A stretch of DNA of 41,269 nt from Desulfamplus sp. (GTDB taxonomy: Bacteria > Desulfobacterota > Desulfobacteria > Desulfobacterales > Desulfobacteraceae): NCBI GenBank assembly GCA_015232465.1, contig JADFZO010000019.1, positions 1 to 41,269 of the forward strand. Direction: 5' to 3'. The position numbers and the translations under genes were made by a program. Below are positions 7,272 through 15,463 of the stretch, one piece after another (within the stretch, counting starts at the first letter, position 1; each line of letters opens with the position of its first letter). A model generated the notes under the pieces. It saw only the letters and a list, made by a program, of their open reading frames with translations, was not told the DNA's origin and made no database searches.

Positions 7272-8288
7272 ATGGTAAAAAAAACAGTTATAAGGGGAAC
7301 AGGCAGATCAATTCCGCCTCGTCTTGTTACAAATCAAGACCTTACAAAGATGATGGATACATCAGATGAGTGGATAGAGCAAAGAACAGGCATCAAGCAG
7401 CGTTACTGGGTACCAGAGGGTGAAATTATGGGTGCATCTGATCTTGGGCTTGAGGCATCGCACAAGGCATTGGAAAAGGCTGGTTGGAAGCCAGAAGATA
7501 TTGATTTTATTATATTTGCGACATTAAGCCCTGATATTTTTTTCCCTGGTTCAGGCTGTCTTTTGCAGACAAAACTTGGGCTAAAATCAACTCCAGCTCT
7601 TGATATTCGCCAGCAGTGCACAGGGTTTTTATACGCACTTGCAACTGCTGACTCCTACATCAAAAGCGGACTTGCAAATAAAATCTTGATTGTTGGGGCT
7701 GAAGTTCACAGCACAGGTCTTGATAAGAGCACAAGGGGCAGAGATGTTGCTATTCTTTTTGGCGATGGTGCTGGTGCTATATGTGTTGAGGGTGTTGAGA
7801 GCAATGAAAATATTGGTGTTATTGCATCAGCTCTTCACGCTGACGGCAAGGGTGCTGATGCCTTGATGACAGAGCTTCCAGCCTCAAGGCTTCCAGAGCG
7901 AATGGGGTTAGGACTTACTGGTGATGATGTTGCAAGATATTATCCAGTTATGAATGGGCAGTCTGTCTTTAAAACAGCAGTGAAAAAGCTCCCTGAAGTT
8001 ACAAAAGAAGTTTTGAAAAAGGCAGCTCTTTCAATAGATGATATTGATCTTATATTTCCGCATCAGGCAAATCTTAGGATAAATCAGGCATATCAGCAGT
8101 TTATGAAGATAGATGAAAAAAAGATATTTAACAATATCCAAAAATATGGAAACACCACAGCAGCAAGCATTCCAATTGCATTAGATGAGGCGTTGGAGCA
8201 AAATCTTATTGGCAAAAGTGGTGATACTGTTATGTTTATTGGATTTGGTGCTGGCTATACATGGGGCAGCGTAATTTACCGTTTTTAG
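7272..8288 (+). CDS. 3-oxoacyl-ACP synthase III (FabH-like)
   Basis: 338 aa thiolase-fold condensing enzyme. It has the KAS III triad: C116 in IRQQCTGF, H264 in FPHQANLRI and N294 in YGNTTAAS. The N-terminus (GRSIPPRLVTNQDLTKMMDTSDEWIEQRTGIKQR) and C-terminus (FGAGYTWGSVIYRF) are typical FabH features. The family condenses an acyl-CoA with malonyl-ACP to start fatty acid synthesis; a secondary acyl-transfer role is also possible for FabH-like paralogs outside a fab operon. The start follows AAGGGAA, ten bases away. Length is slightly above E. coli FabH (317 aa). A GlmU-like protein begins 36 nt downstream and is probably cotranscribed. A second, divergent KAS III lies at 37689-38735. Confidence 0.88.
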   Translation: MVKKTVIRGTGRSIPPRLVTNQDLTKMMDTSDEWIEQRTGIKQRYWVPEGEIMGASDLGLEASHKALEKAGWKPEDIDFIIFATLSPDIFFPGSGCLLQTKLGLKSTPALDIRQQCTGFLYALATADSYIKSGLANKILIVGAEVHSTGLDKSTRGRDVAILFGDGAGAICVEGVESNENIGVIASALHADGKGADALMTELPASRLPERMGLGLTGDDVARYYPVMNGQSVFKTAVKKLPEVTKEVLKKAALSIDDIDLIFPHQANLRINQAYQQFMKIDEKKIFNNIQKYGNTTAASIPIALDEALEQNLIGKSGDTVMFIGFGAGYTWGSVIYRF

Positions 8289-8324
8289 TTAATATTTTTA
8301 TAGGTTTTAAAAAGTGTAGGCATT

Positions 8325-9599
8325 ATGGATTCAAAAGTTGCTCAGTTAATAGATAAAGGGGTAAAAGTTCTAAATCCTGAATCTCTATATGTTGATGATG
8401 ATGTTGATCTTCAAAGAGTTTCAGGTAAGGGTGTTATCCTCTACCCAGAAGTTCGTATCATGGGAAAAGATACATTAATTTTGCCAGATACTACAATTGG
8501 GCGTGAAGCTCCAGTAACTTTGGATAATGTGTTTGTGGGCAGAGGGTGCTCCTTAAACGGTGGATTTTTCCAAAAAGCTGTTTTTGTTGGCAATAACTCC
8601 TTTGGCTCTGGTGCTCATGTAAGGGGTGGGACAATTTTAGAAGATGGTGCAAATGCTGCCCACACAGTTGGGCTTAAACAGACGATTCTATTTCCGTTTG
8701 TAACTTTAGGGAGTCTTATCAACTTTTGCGACTGCTTAATGACAGGCGGCACAAGCAGAAAAGATCACAGCGAAGTTGGAAGCTCATTTATCCATTTTAA
8801 CTACACTCCAAATCAAGATAAGGCAACCCCCTCTATGTTTGGCAATGTTGCTAAGGGGGTTATGCTAAAAGATAGACCAATATTTCTTGGGGGGCAGGGC
8901 GGGGTTGTTGGTCCTTGTCGGTTGGCGTTTGGCTCTATTACTGCTGCTGGCACAATCTTGCGAAAAGATATTTTAGAGCCAAATCAGCTAATTTTAGGCG
9001 GTGCTATGAAGCAGATGGCTATTGAGAGAAAATTTGGTATCTACTCAAATGTTAAACAGATATTTACCAAAAATATTCTCTACATTTTAGAGCTTACAAG
9101 TTTGATGAGCTGGTATCTTCATATTAGGGCTATGTTTTTAGATGCTAACTTTGATGGTGATGAAAAAAATCTTAATCTATCAAAAGAGCTGCTTTATGGT
9201 ATGCAGATAACCCTTAAATCTGCAGTTGATGAGCGGATAAATCGGCTTGATGATTTTGTAAAAAAGCTATTTAAATCAAAAGAGCTTATCCTTTATGATA
9301 ATGGCGGAAAAATCACCCCTTTGGTTAAAGAGCACGATTTTGCGATTAATATGTGGAAAGAGTTTAAAGAGGTTAATGGCTTTCTATCTGCACAAAATAT
9401 TTTAGATGTGGTTAAAGGCTCAAAAGTTGAAATGCCGCCAGATGCTTTTTTACGTGCAGTTGAAGATGGGATAAAAGAGTATGGCTCTGATTATGTTAGG
9501 GTTATTCAATCACTTGATGAGCCAACTTCTGATTTAGGCAGAAGCTGGCTTCAATCTATTGAGCTTATTTTTGCCAAAACTCTGGAACAAAGAGAATAA
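8325..9599 (+). CDS. GlmU-like left-handed beta-helix protein lacking a nucleotidyltransferase domain
   Basis: 424 aa. Residues about 35-235 show hexapeptide-repeat texture (VILYPEVRIMG, LILPDTTIG, VFVGRGCSLNGGFF, VFVGNNSFGSGAHVRGGTILEDG, FGSITAAGTILRKD), as in acyltransferases and the GlmU acetyltransferase half. Residues about 240-424 are helical and charged (IERKFGIYSNVKQIF...) and I do not recognise them. The N-terminal pyrophosphorylase part of GlmU (GxGxRM signature) is absent. The segment GGTSRKDHSEVGSSFIHFNYTPNQDKATPSMFG resembles the sugar-nucleotide pocket of GlmU-like proteins, so a UDP-sugar or amino-sugar substrate is plausible. The 3' end overlaps trkH by 35 nt on the opposite strand. 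Start site: ATG 8325 with a weak ribosome site. Confidence 0.7.
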   Translation: MDSKVAQLIDKGVKVLNPESLYVDDDVDLQRVSGKGVILYPEVRIMGKDTLILPDTTIGREAPVTLDNVFVGRGCSLNGGFFQKAVFVGNNSFGSGAHVRGGTILEDGANAAHTVGLKQTILFPFVTLGSLINFCDCLMTGGTSRKDHSEVGSSFIHFNYTPNQDKATPSMFGNVAKGVMLKDRPIFLGGQGGVVGPCRLAFGSITAAGTILRKDILEPNQLILGGAMKQMAIERKFGIYSNVKQIFTKNILYILELTSLMSWYLHIRAMFLDANFDGDEKNLNLSKELLYGMQITLKSAVDERINRLDDFVKKLFKSKELILYDNGGKITPLVKEHDFAINMWKEFKEVNGFLSAQNILDVVKGSKVEMPPDAFLRAVEDGIKEYGSDYVRVIQSLDEPTSDLGRSWLQSIELIFAKTLEQRE

Positions 9600-11010
9600 T
9601 TATTGTGTAAATCTCTAATCTGCCAGCCAACATGCACCAAGAGAGCACCCATTTTCCAGCAGTTGGAAGAGATGCAAAATTTTCTGCTGGTCCTACTGCC
9701 CCAAACCCTGGACCCACATTTCCAATACAGGTTGCAACTGCACTTAAAGATGTAACCATGTCAATCCCCATTCCAGCCAATAAAATAGTGCAAACCACAA
9801 AAAGCCCTAAATATAGGGCAATAAACCCCATAATACTTCTTACAACATGATTTTGCACAACAACTGAATTCATCTTGATCTGGGATACGCTGCTTGGGTG
9901 TATTAAGGAGAATAGCTCTCTATAACAGTATTTGCAGCAGATCATAACACGGGCACACTTCATACCTCCACCAGTAGAGCCAGCAGAGGCTCCAATAAAT
10001 AGGGCTATAAATATTAGAGTTTGGCTAAGTGGGGGCCAAATCTCATAATCTGCTGTTGCATATCCTGTAGTGGTAACAATAGAGACAACCTGAAAAGATG
10101 CGTATTGAAACGCCTTATCAAAGCTCTCATAAACAGAGCCGTAAATATTAAAAGAGATTATGAGCGTTAAACATAGCAATAGAATAAGAAAAAATCGACA
10201 CTCACTATCTCGCCAAAATATAAGGGTTTTGCCCCGTAACATCTGGTAGTGAAGAGAAAAATTGATTCCAGCAATCACCATAAATATTAAAATAACATAA
10301 TCAATATAGACGCTGTTAAAATGACCAACTGAGCTATTTTTTGTTGAAAATCCGCCAGTTGGCATTGTTGTAAATGTGTGGCATAAAGAGTCGTATATAT
10401 CTAAGCCTCCAAAGAGCAGAAGTATCACCTCTAATAGTGAAAATAGAATATAGACATACCACAAAATCTTAGCTGAATCTGTAAGTCTTGGGGTGAGCTT
10501 ATCTGGCACAGGACTTGGAACTTCAGCCTTAAAGAGCTGCATTCCTCCAACACCAAGAAATGGAAGTATTGCCAAAGATAGAACAATAATACCCATTCCA
10601 CCAAGCCATTGGGTAAAACTTCGCCACATCAAAAGGCTTTTGGATACCCCCTCAATATTGGTAAGAATTGATGAGCCTGTTGTTGTAAATCCTGAAACTG
10701 ATTCAAAAAAGGCATCATGGAAGCTACAAACATCAGCAAAATAAAAGGGAAGTGCACCAAAAAGGCTAACAACACTCCAGCCTAAAGCAACAACAGCCAT
10801 AGCCTCTCTTGGATTGATGTAGTCGATCTCTTTAGCTCGTGATGTAAAAAATAGAATAGAGCCGATAACTGCTGTTGCGGCTGTTGATGTAATAAGAGCA
10901 TTGATTGAGCCGTCATTATAAATAAGGCTACATACAATTGGCAGTAGCATTGAAATTGCAAGAACAATTAAAAGAATGCCAATCACATTTATAATATAAT
11001 TCCACTTCAT
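9565..11010 (-). CDS. trkH: Trk/Ktr potassium uptake, membrane translocating subunit
   Basis: 481 aa integral inner-membrane protein with about ten membrane segments in four pore repeats. Filter-like segments are visible in order: ESVSGFTTTGSSIL, MPTGGFSTKNSSVG, VSIVTTTGYATADYE and ATCIGNVGPGFGAVGP, each with the central Gly that lines the K+ path. It works with the cytoplasmic gating subunit TrkA, encoded just upstream on the same strand (16 nt gap). Length matches TrkH (about 480 aa). The ATG at 11010 has GAGG some 14 bases upstream, longer than ideal. The 3' end overlaps the convergent GlmU-like gene by 35 nt. Confidence 0.93.
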   Translation of the reverse strand: MKWNYIINVIGILLIVLAISMLLPIVCSLIYNDGSINALITSTAATAVIGSILFFTSRAKEIDYINPREAMAVVALGWSVVSLFGALPFYFADVCSFHDAFFESVSGFTTTGSSILTNIEGVSKSLLMWRSFTQWLGGMGIIVLSLAILPFLGVGGMQLFKAEVPSPVPDKLTPRLTDSAKILWYVYILFSLLEVILLLFGGLDIYDSLCHTFTTMPTGGFSTKNSSVGHFNSVYIDYVILIFMVIAGINFSLHYQMLRGKTLIFWRDSECRFFLILLLCLTLIISFNIYGSVYESFDKAFQYASFQVVSIVTTTGYATADYEIWPPLSQTLIFIALFIGASAGSTGGGMKCARVMICCKYCYRELFSLIHPSSVSQIKMNSVVVQNHVVRSIMGFIALYLGLFVVCTILLAGMGIDMVTSLSAVATCIGNVGPGFGAVGPAENFASLPTAGKWVLSWCMLAGRLEIYTIIILFVPEFWQK

Positions 11011-11026
11011 CTTTTTTTAAATAACC

Positions 11027-12391
11027 TCAAAAAAACGATAGCTTTACAGTGAGCATCTTCTCAACCTTTGGAATTGCCTGCTTGGTTGCAAAGATTATGA
11101 TTTTATCTCCATGATTTACAACGCTATCACCAGTAGGGATAATTATGAAATCATCTCTGATAATCAAAATTAAGATTGCACCTTTTGGAAATGATATTTT
11201 TTTCAAAGGTTTATCAACAATAGCAGAGGTCTCAAGAGCCATTGCCTCAATTATCTCTGCATCCTCTTGAAGAAGAGATATAACAGATAAAATTTTACCC
11301 TTTCTCACATTATGCAAAATAGAGCTTATTGCAGAGAGTCTTGGGCTAACCACCTTTTTTAGCCCAATTGCTGACATTAGGGGAAAATAGCTAAAGTTGC
11401 TAACCTTAGTGATTGTGCTTGCAGCCCCTAAGCTCTTTGCAAGCAAAGAGATAAGGATATTTGTCTCCTCGTTATGGGTAAGTGTAACCACAACATCAGC
11501 ATCTTGAACCCCCTCTTCAATTAAGAGCTTTTGGTCTGAGCCATCTCCGTGAAGTATTACTGTTTTATCCATTCTCTCTGATAAAAATTGGCACCGTTGC
11601 AGGTTAGATTCTATTATTTTTGTCTGGATAGATTCAGCCTCAAGGGTCTTTGCAAGTCTATGACCTATTCGCCCCCCTCCAACAACTATAACCCGTTTAA
11701 CTGGCTTTAACTCTTCACCAAATAGCTCTAATGTCTCTTCAAGCCTCCCCTTTTCACAGATAAAATAGACAACATCTCTATATTTAAGTGTATGCTCGCC
11801 CCTTGGGACAATGAGCTTTTCATTTCGTACAATTGCAGCAATAAGGGGGCGAGATTGACCAAAAAGTGAGCCAAAATCAGCAAGACGAAGGTTTACCATT
11901 GGGGAGTTTTTATCAAGCACAAGTCCAACAAATATAACCTTTCCACCAGCAAGCTCTCCCATATCAACAGCACAAGGGACACGCATTATTCTCAATATTG
12001 TATTGACAACCTCAATCTCTGGATTTATCACAGTGTCAATATGGGGTGCAGCTACACTAAACATCTGGTGGTAATCATCGTAATCAGCGCTTCTTATTCT
12101 TGCAAGTTTCTTTGTAGCTGGAGAGATCATATTTGCAACAAGGCAGGAGACCAAATTTGATTCATCACTGTTTGTAACAGCAAGCAAAATTTCAGCAGAT
12201 TTTATTCCAGCCTCTTCAAGCACTGCTGGGGAGCTTCCTGAGGCACGTATTGTTTGAACATCAATATTTTCAGAGACCCGTCTAATTGCATCAACATCTT
12301 TATCAATAACAACAACATTTTTGCTCTCAGCAGCAAGGCAGCTTGCAATGTGATAACCCACCTCACCAGCCCCAACAATAATAACTTTCAC
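11027..12391 (-). CDS. trkA: Trk potassium uptake, NAD-binding regulatory subunit
   Basis: 454 aa peripheral cytoplasmic protein with two RCK_N Rossmann domains, each with its nucleotide loop: VIIVGAGEVGYHIA (about 3-16) and VIVVGGGRIGHRLA (about 230-243). Each is followed by an RCK_C domain; the last ends in GDSVVNHGDKIIIFA. It binds NAD(H)/ATP and gates TrkH. The start is GTG at 12391, ten bases after AGGAG; no better ATG is available. It is the first gene of trkA-trkH. Family length is about 458 aa, so it is complete. Confidence 0.94.
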   Translation of the reverse strand: MKVIIVGAGEVGYHIASCLAAESKNVVVIDKDVDAIRRVSENIDVQTIRASGSSPAVLEEAGIKSAEILLAVTNSDESNLVSCLVANMISPATKKLARIRSADYDDYHQMFSVAAPHIDTVINPEIEVVNTILRIMRVPCAVDMGELAGGKVIFVGLVLDKNSPMVNLRLADFGSLFGQSRPLIAAIVRNEKLIVPRGEHTLKYRDVVYFICEKGRLEETLELFGEELKPVKRVIVVGGGRIGHRLAKTLEAESIQTKIIESNLQRCQFLSERMDKTVILHGDGSDQKLLIEEGVQDADVVVTLTHNEETNILISLLAKSLGAASTITKVSNFSYFPLMSAIGLKKVVSPRLSAISSILHNVRKGKILSVISLLQEDAEIIEAMALETSAIVDKPLKKISFPKGAILILIIRDDFIIIPTGDSVVNHGDKIIIFATKQAIPKVEKMLTVKLSFF

Positions 12392-12512
12392 AATTTTTTA
12401 GCTCCTGTTTAATTGGCTTTTGAAGGTTAATTACAGACTTGTCTTTACTTATTAGGTGTCATATTATAGTAAAGCTCATACTAAATCAAATACAAGGTGG
12501 AAACTTTAACTT

Positions 12513-15119
12513 ATGCTGCTATCAAATAAAATTCTGGATCTGGCTGAACATTTTATGGATGTCATCTGGTCAGAGACTGGATTTCCTGTTCTGATTTATG
12601 ATGAACATGGCTATATTATCCGTGCTACTGAGAGATCGCGTATTGGCAATCTGCACCCTGGTGCTCAAAAAATAATGCAGCACTTAGTTGATGAATACGC
12701 TGTTACAGCCCAAGAGGCAGCCAGTAACCCCATAGTTAGAGAGGGCTTTAGTTGCCCAATTGTTATTGATGGAAATAGAGTTGCTGCTTTTGGTATTACT
12801 GGTAAGCTCGATATTGTAAAATCATTTGCAAAAGTTGCTGTAAAGATGTTTGATTCATGGGTTAAAAATCTTGCAAATCAAGAGCAACTCCTTGCAAATC
12901 AAGAGCAGTTAAAGGCATCAGAGAAAAAATATCGTAGCATATTTGATAACTCTGTACAGGGGATTTTTCAGGTAAATCTTGCTGGGAGATTTCTTACTGT
13001 AAATGCTGCTATGGCAAAGATATGTGGCTACTCATCACCTGAAGAGCTTTTAGATGATATTACAGATGTCAGCAATCAGCTATACAGGTACCCGCCAGAT
13101 CGCAAAAAGTTTGTAAATATCTTATTAGAGAGCGGACAGATAAGGGGATTTGAGACCCAATATCGCCACAAACAGGGCAGAATTGTTGATGTTAGCATAA
13201 ATGCCCATGTTGTTATAAATTATGACTCTGATGAGCTTTACTTTGAGGGGATTGTTGAGGATATAACCCAAAAGAAGCGGTCAGAGGAGCTAAGGATTGC
13301 AAGAGATGCTGCTGAGGCTGCCAGCAGAGCCAAGAGCCAATTTCTTGCCAACATGAGCCATGAGATACGAAGCCCAATGAATGGCATTATTGGAATGATA
13401 GGGCTTCTTAGAGGCACAGAGCTTACCCGTGAGCAGCGAGAGTATGCAAATGTAGTTAGCACAAGTGCAGAGCTTCTACTCGATATTATCAACGATATTT
13501 TAGACTACTCAAAGATTGAGGCTGGTAAACTTGAACTTGAAAATATAATCTTTGATCTAAAGATGGTCTTAGATGAGGTCAATGATCTGCTTGCAATAAA
13601 GGCTCAAAGCAATGATCTTGAGTATCTTTGCATAGTTGATAGCGATGTTCCAACTATTTTGTTTGGAGACCCAGGAAGGCTACGGCAGATACTCATAAAT
13701 CTTATGGGCAATGCCATAAAATTTACAAAGCAGGGAGAAGTATCAATTAGGGTTAGTGTAAGAAGTAAAGAGGGTTTAACAGCAGATGCAGAGGCTCACA
13801 ATCAGAGGCATGATAACACAAGGGTAGAGCTTTTATTCTCAATATCAGATACAGGAATAGGGATACCTGAAGATAGAATCTCATCTCTTTTTGAATCATT
13901 TTATCAAGTTGATAGCTCAACAACCCGTAAATATGGTGGCACAGGTCTTGGACTCTCAATATCAAAGCAGTTGGTTGAGATGATGAGCGGACATATTGGG
14001 GTAAAGAGTGAGCTTGGTAAAGGCTCAGAGTTCTGGTTTACAGTAAGATTAAAAAAGCAGACAAATAGAGAGCAGGCAGATAGAGAGCTAAGAATTTCTG
14101 ATAAAGATGAGATTTGCTGCGTAATAGATGATAGCGCCATTGATAATCGCTGCAAAGAAGATGGCTCAGAGTTGGTATCTAAAGTTAGCAAAAATGATAA
14201 AATAGACTCTAACGCTTTAGATTCTACATCTTATGAGCTTTGTAGTAGCTCTTCTGCTTTAGCTAACATGAAAGATGTCAATATACTTATTGTTGATGAT
14301 AATGCAAAGTGCCGCTTGATGTTGCAAGAGCAGTTAAAAACATGGGGTTGTAGGTATGATGAGGCATCTGATGGCAACGAGGCTCTGCAAAAGATGCAGG
14401 AGGCTGTAGATGATGGCTCTGCCTTTGATATTGTGCTTATTGATGCTATGATGCCAAAGATGAGCGGTTACATATTAGAACAAAAAATTGCACAAAATCC
14501 AGATTTTCAAAACAGCTACCTTGTTATGATGACCTCTATGATTGAGAGGCGATATGCACAAAAACATAATCTTGGCTCTCGCTCTACAAGTATTACTAAG
14601 CCTGTTAAATCATCTAAGCTCTATAACACAATAATTAATTTTATTGAGGATAATAGTAAAAAGAGAGTTAAGACATCTGTCTCTGAAGATAGTGAAGAGT
14701 GTTTTATAACAGATACTGCAAAGCACAATGCCCGCATTCTTATAGCTGAAGATAACATTATAAATCAGAAGGTTGCGTTGAGTATTCTTAAAAAATTGGG
14801 TTATCGTGCTGATGTTGTTTTTAATGGTAGAGAGGCAATTGAGGTGTTAAAAACAAATAATTATGATATATTGCTCATGGATTGTCAGATGCCTGAGATT
14901 GATGGTTATGAGGCAACACGATTAATAAGAAAGCCTAAAACTGGTGTTATTGATAGCAGTATCACAATTATTGCCATGACAGCCAATGCAATGCAGGGGG
15001 ATCGTGAAAAGTGTCTTCAAGCTGGTATGAATGACTATCTTGCTAAACCGATTCGCCCTGAACCGTTAAACCAAATTCTTGAAAAATGGCTTCAAGAAGA
15101 TTGGAGATTGACAGATTAA
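12513..15119 (+). CDS. Hybrid histidine kinase with sugar-diacid recognition domain (CdaR-like)-PAS-HisKA-HATPase-REC-REC
   Basis: 868 aa. Residues 1-115 ([24 protein letters not shown]...RIGNLHPGA...[19 protein letters not shown]) match the putative sugar diacid recognition domain found in CdaR regulators, so the input may be glycerate, glucarate or a related acid. A coiled-coil linker follows with a 7-residue tandem duplication (LANQEQL twice). Then PAS (about 137-255), HisKA with H283 in [11 protein letters not shown], and HATPase with DTGIGIP and [12 protein letters not shown]. The C-terminus has REC1 ([15 protein letters not shown]) and REC2 ([22 protein letters not shown]). No membrane segment is seen. 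The ATG at 12513 is forced by an upstream in-frame TAA; AAGGTGG lies 12 nt before it. It heads a plus-strand sensory block. Confidence 0.9.
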   Translation: MLLSNKILDLAEHFMDVIWSETGFPVLIYDEHGYIIRATERSRIGNLHPGAQKIMQHLVDEYAVTAQEAASNPIVREGFSCPIVIDGNRVAAFGITGKLDIVKSFAKVAVKMFDSWVKNLANQEQLLANQEQLKASEKKYRSIFDNSVQGIFQVNLAGRFLTVNAAMAKICGYSSPEELLDDITDVSNQLYRYPPDRKKFVNILLESGQIRGFETQYRHKQGRIVDVSINAHVVINYDSDELYFEGIVEDITQKKRSEELRIARDAAEAASRAKSQFLANMSHEIRSPMNGIIGMIGLLRGTELTREQREYANVVSTSAELLLDIINDILDYSKIEAGKLELENIIFDLKMVLDEVNDLLAIKAQSNDLEYLCIVDSDVPTILFGDPGRLRQILINLMGNAIKFTKQGEVSIRVSVRSKEGLTADAEAHNQRHDNTRVELLFSISDTGIGIPEDRISSLFESFYQVDSSTTRKYGGTGLGLSISKQLVEMMSGHIGVKSELGKGSEFWFTVRLKKQTNREQADRELRISDKDEICCVIDDSAIDNRCKEDGSELVSKVSKNDKIDSNALDSTSYELCSSSSALANMKDVNILIVDDNAKCRLMLQEQLKTWGCRYDEASDGNEALQKMQEAVDDGSAFDIVLIDAMMPKMSGYILEQKIAQNPDFQNSYLVMMTSMIERRYAQKHNLGSRSTSITKPVKSSKLYNTIINFIEDNSKKRVKTSVSEDSEECFITDTAKHNARILIAEDNIINQKVALSILKKLGYRADVVFNGREAIEVLKTNNYDILLMDCQMPEIDGYEATRLIRKPKTGVIDSSITIIAMTANAMQGDREKCLQAGMNDYLAKPIRPEPLNQILEKWLQEDWRLTD

Positions 15120-15175
15120 ATTTAGCCAATTACATCAATGATCACCAATTATCCTCTCAAAAAAGGAAGAGAATA

Positions 15176-15403
15176 ATGAAAGTTCAATATGATGAAGAGA
15201 TAGATGCTATATATCTAAAATTAGGAGACCAAGAACCAGATGGGGTGATAGAGATTGCTGAAGGGGTCAACCTTGATACAACGACAGATGGCAAACTGGT
15301 CGGAATAGAGATACTCAAGGCATCTTATAAACTCGATCTTGATACCATATTGTCCTATACACTTGAATTGGGTCAAAGTGTACTAAGAAAACAAGTTGCC
15401 TAA
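15176..15403 (+). CDS. DUF2283 family small protein
   Basis: 75 aa. The start is the ATG at 15176 after AAGGAAGAG; the longer frame back to 15086 overlaps the kinase gene and has no ribosome site. The sequence MKVQYDEEIDAIYLKLGD...GVNLDTTTDGKLVGIEILKAS is the DUF2283 pattern. DUF2283 proteins are small, of unknown function, sometimes found beside DUF4258-type toxin-like partners; no such partner is present here. It sits between two large signalling genes with no strong promoter visible, so it may be a rider in the operon. The job is unknown. Confidence 0.85.
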   Translation: MKVQYDEEIDAIYLKLGDQEPDGVIEIAEGVNLDTTTDGKLVGIEILKASYKLDLDTILSYTLELGQSVLRKQVA

Positions 15404-15433
15404 CTTGGTCTATCGCAGTGTTTAATAAATATC

Positions 15434-15452
15434 AATTTTAACACTTAAAATT
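15434..15452. promoter_or_regulatory. 19-bp perfect palindrome just before the CheB-CheR start
   Basis: AATTTTAA (15434-15441), CAC, TTAAAATT (15445-15452) is perfectly symmetrical and lies directly upstream of the GAGAGAG ribosome site of the next gene. It could be an operator or an mRNA hairpin next to the start region. All arms are A/T, which lowers the weight. Confidence 0.3.
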
Positions 15453-15463
15453 TGAGAGAGATT

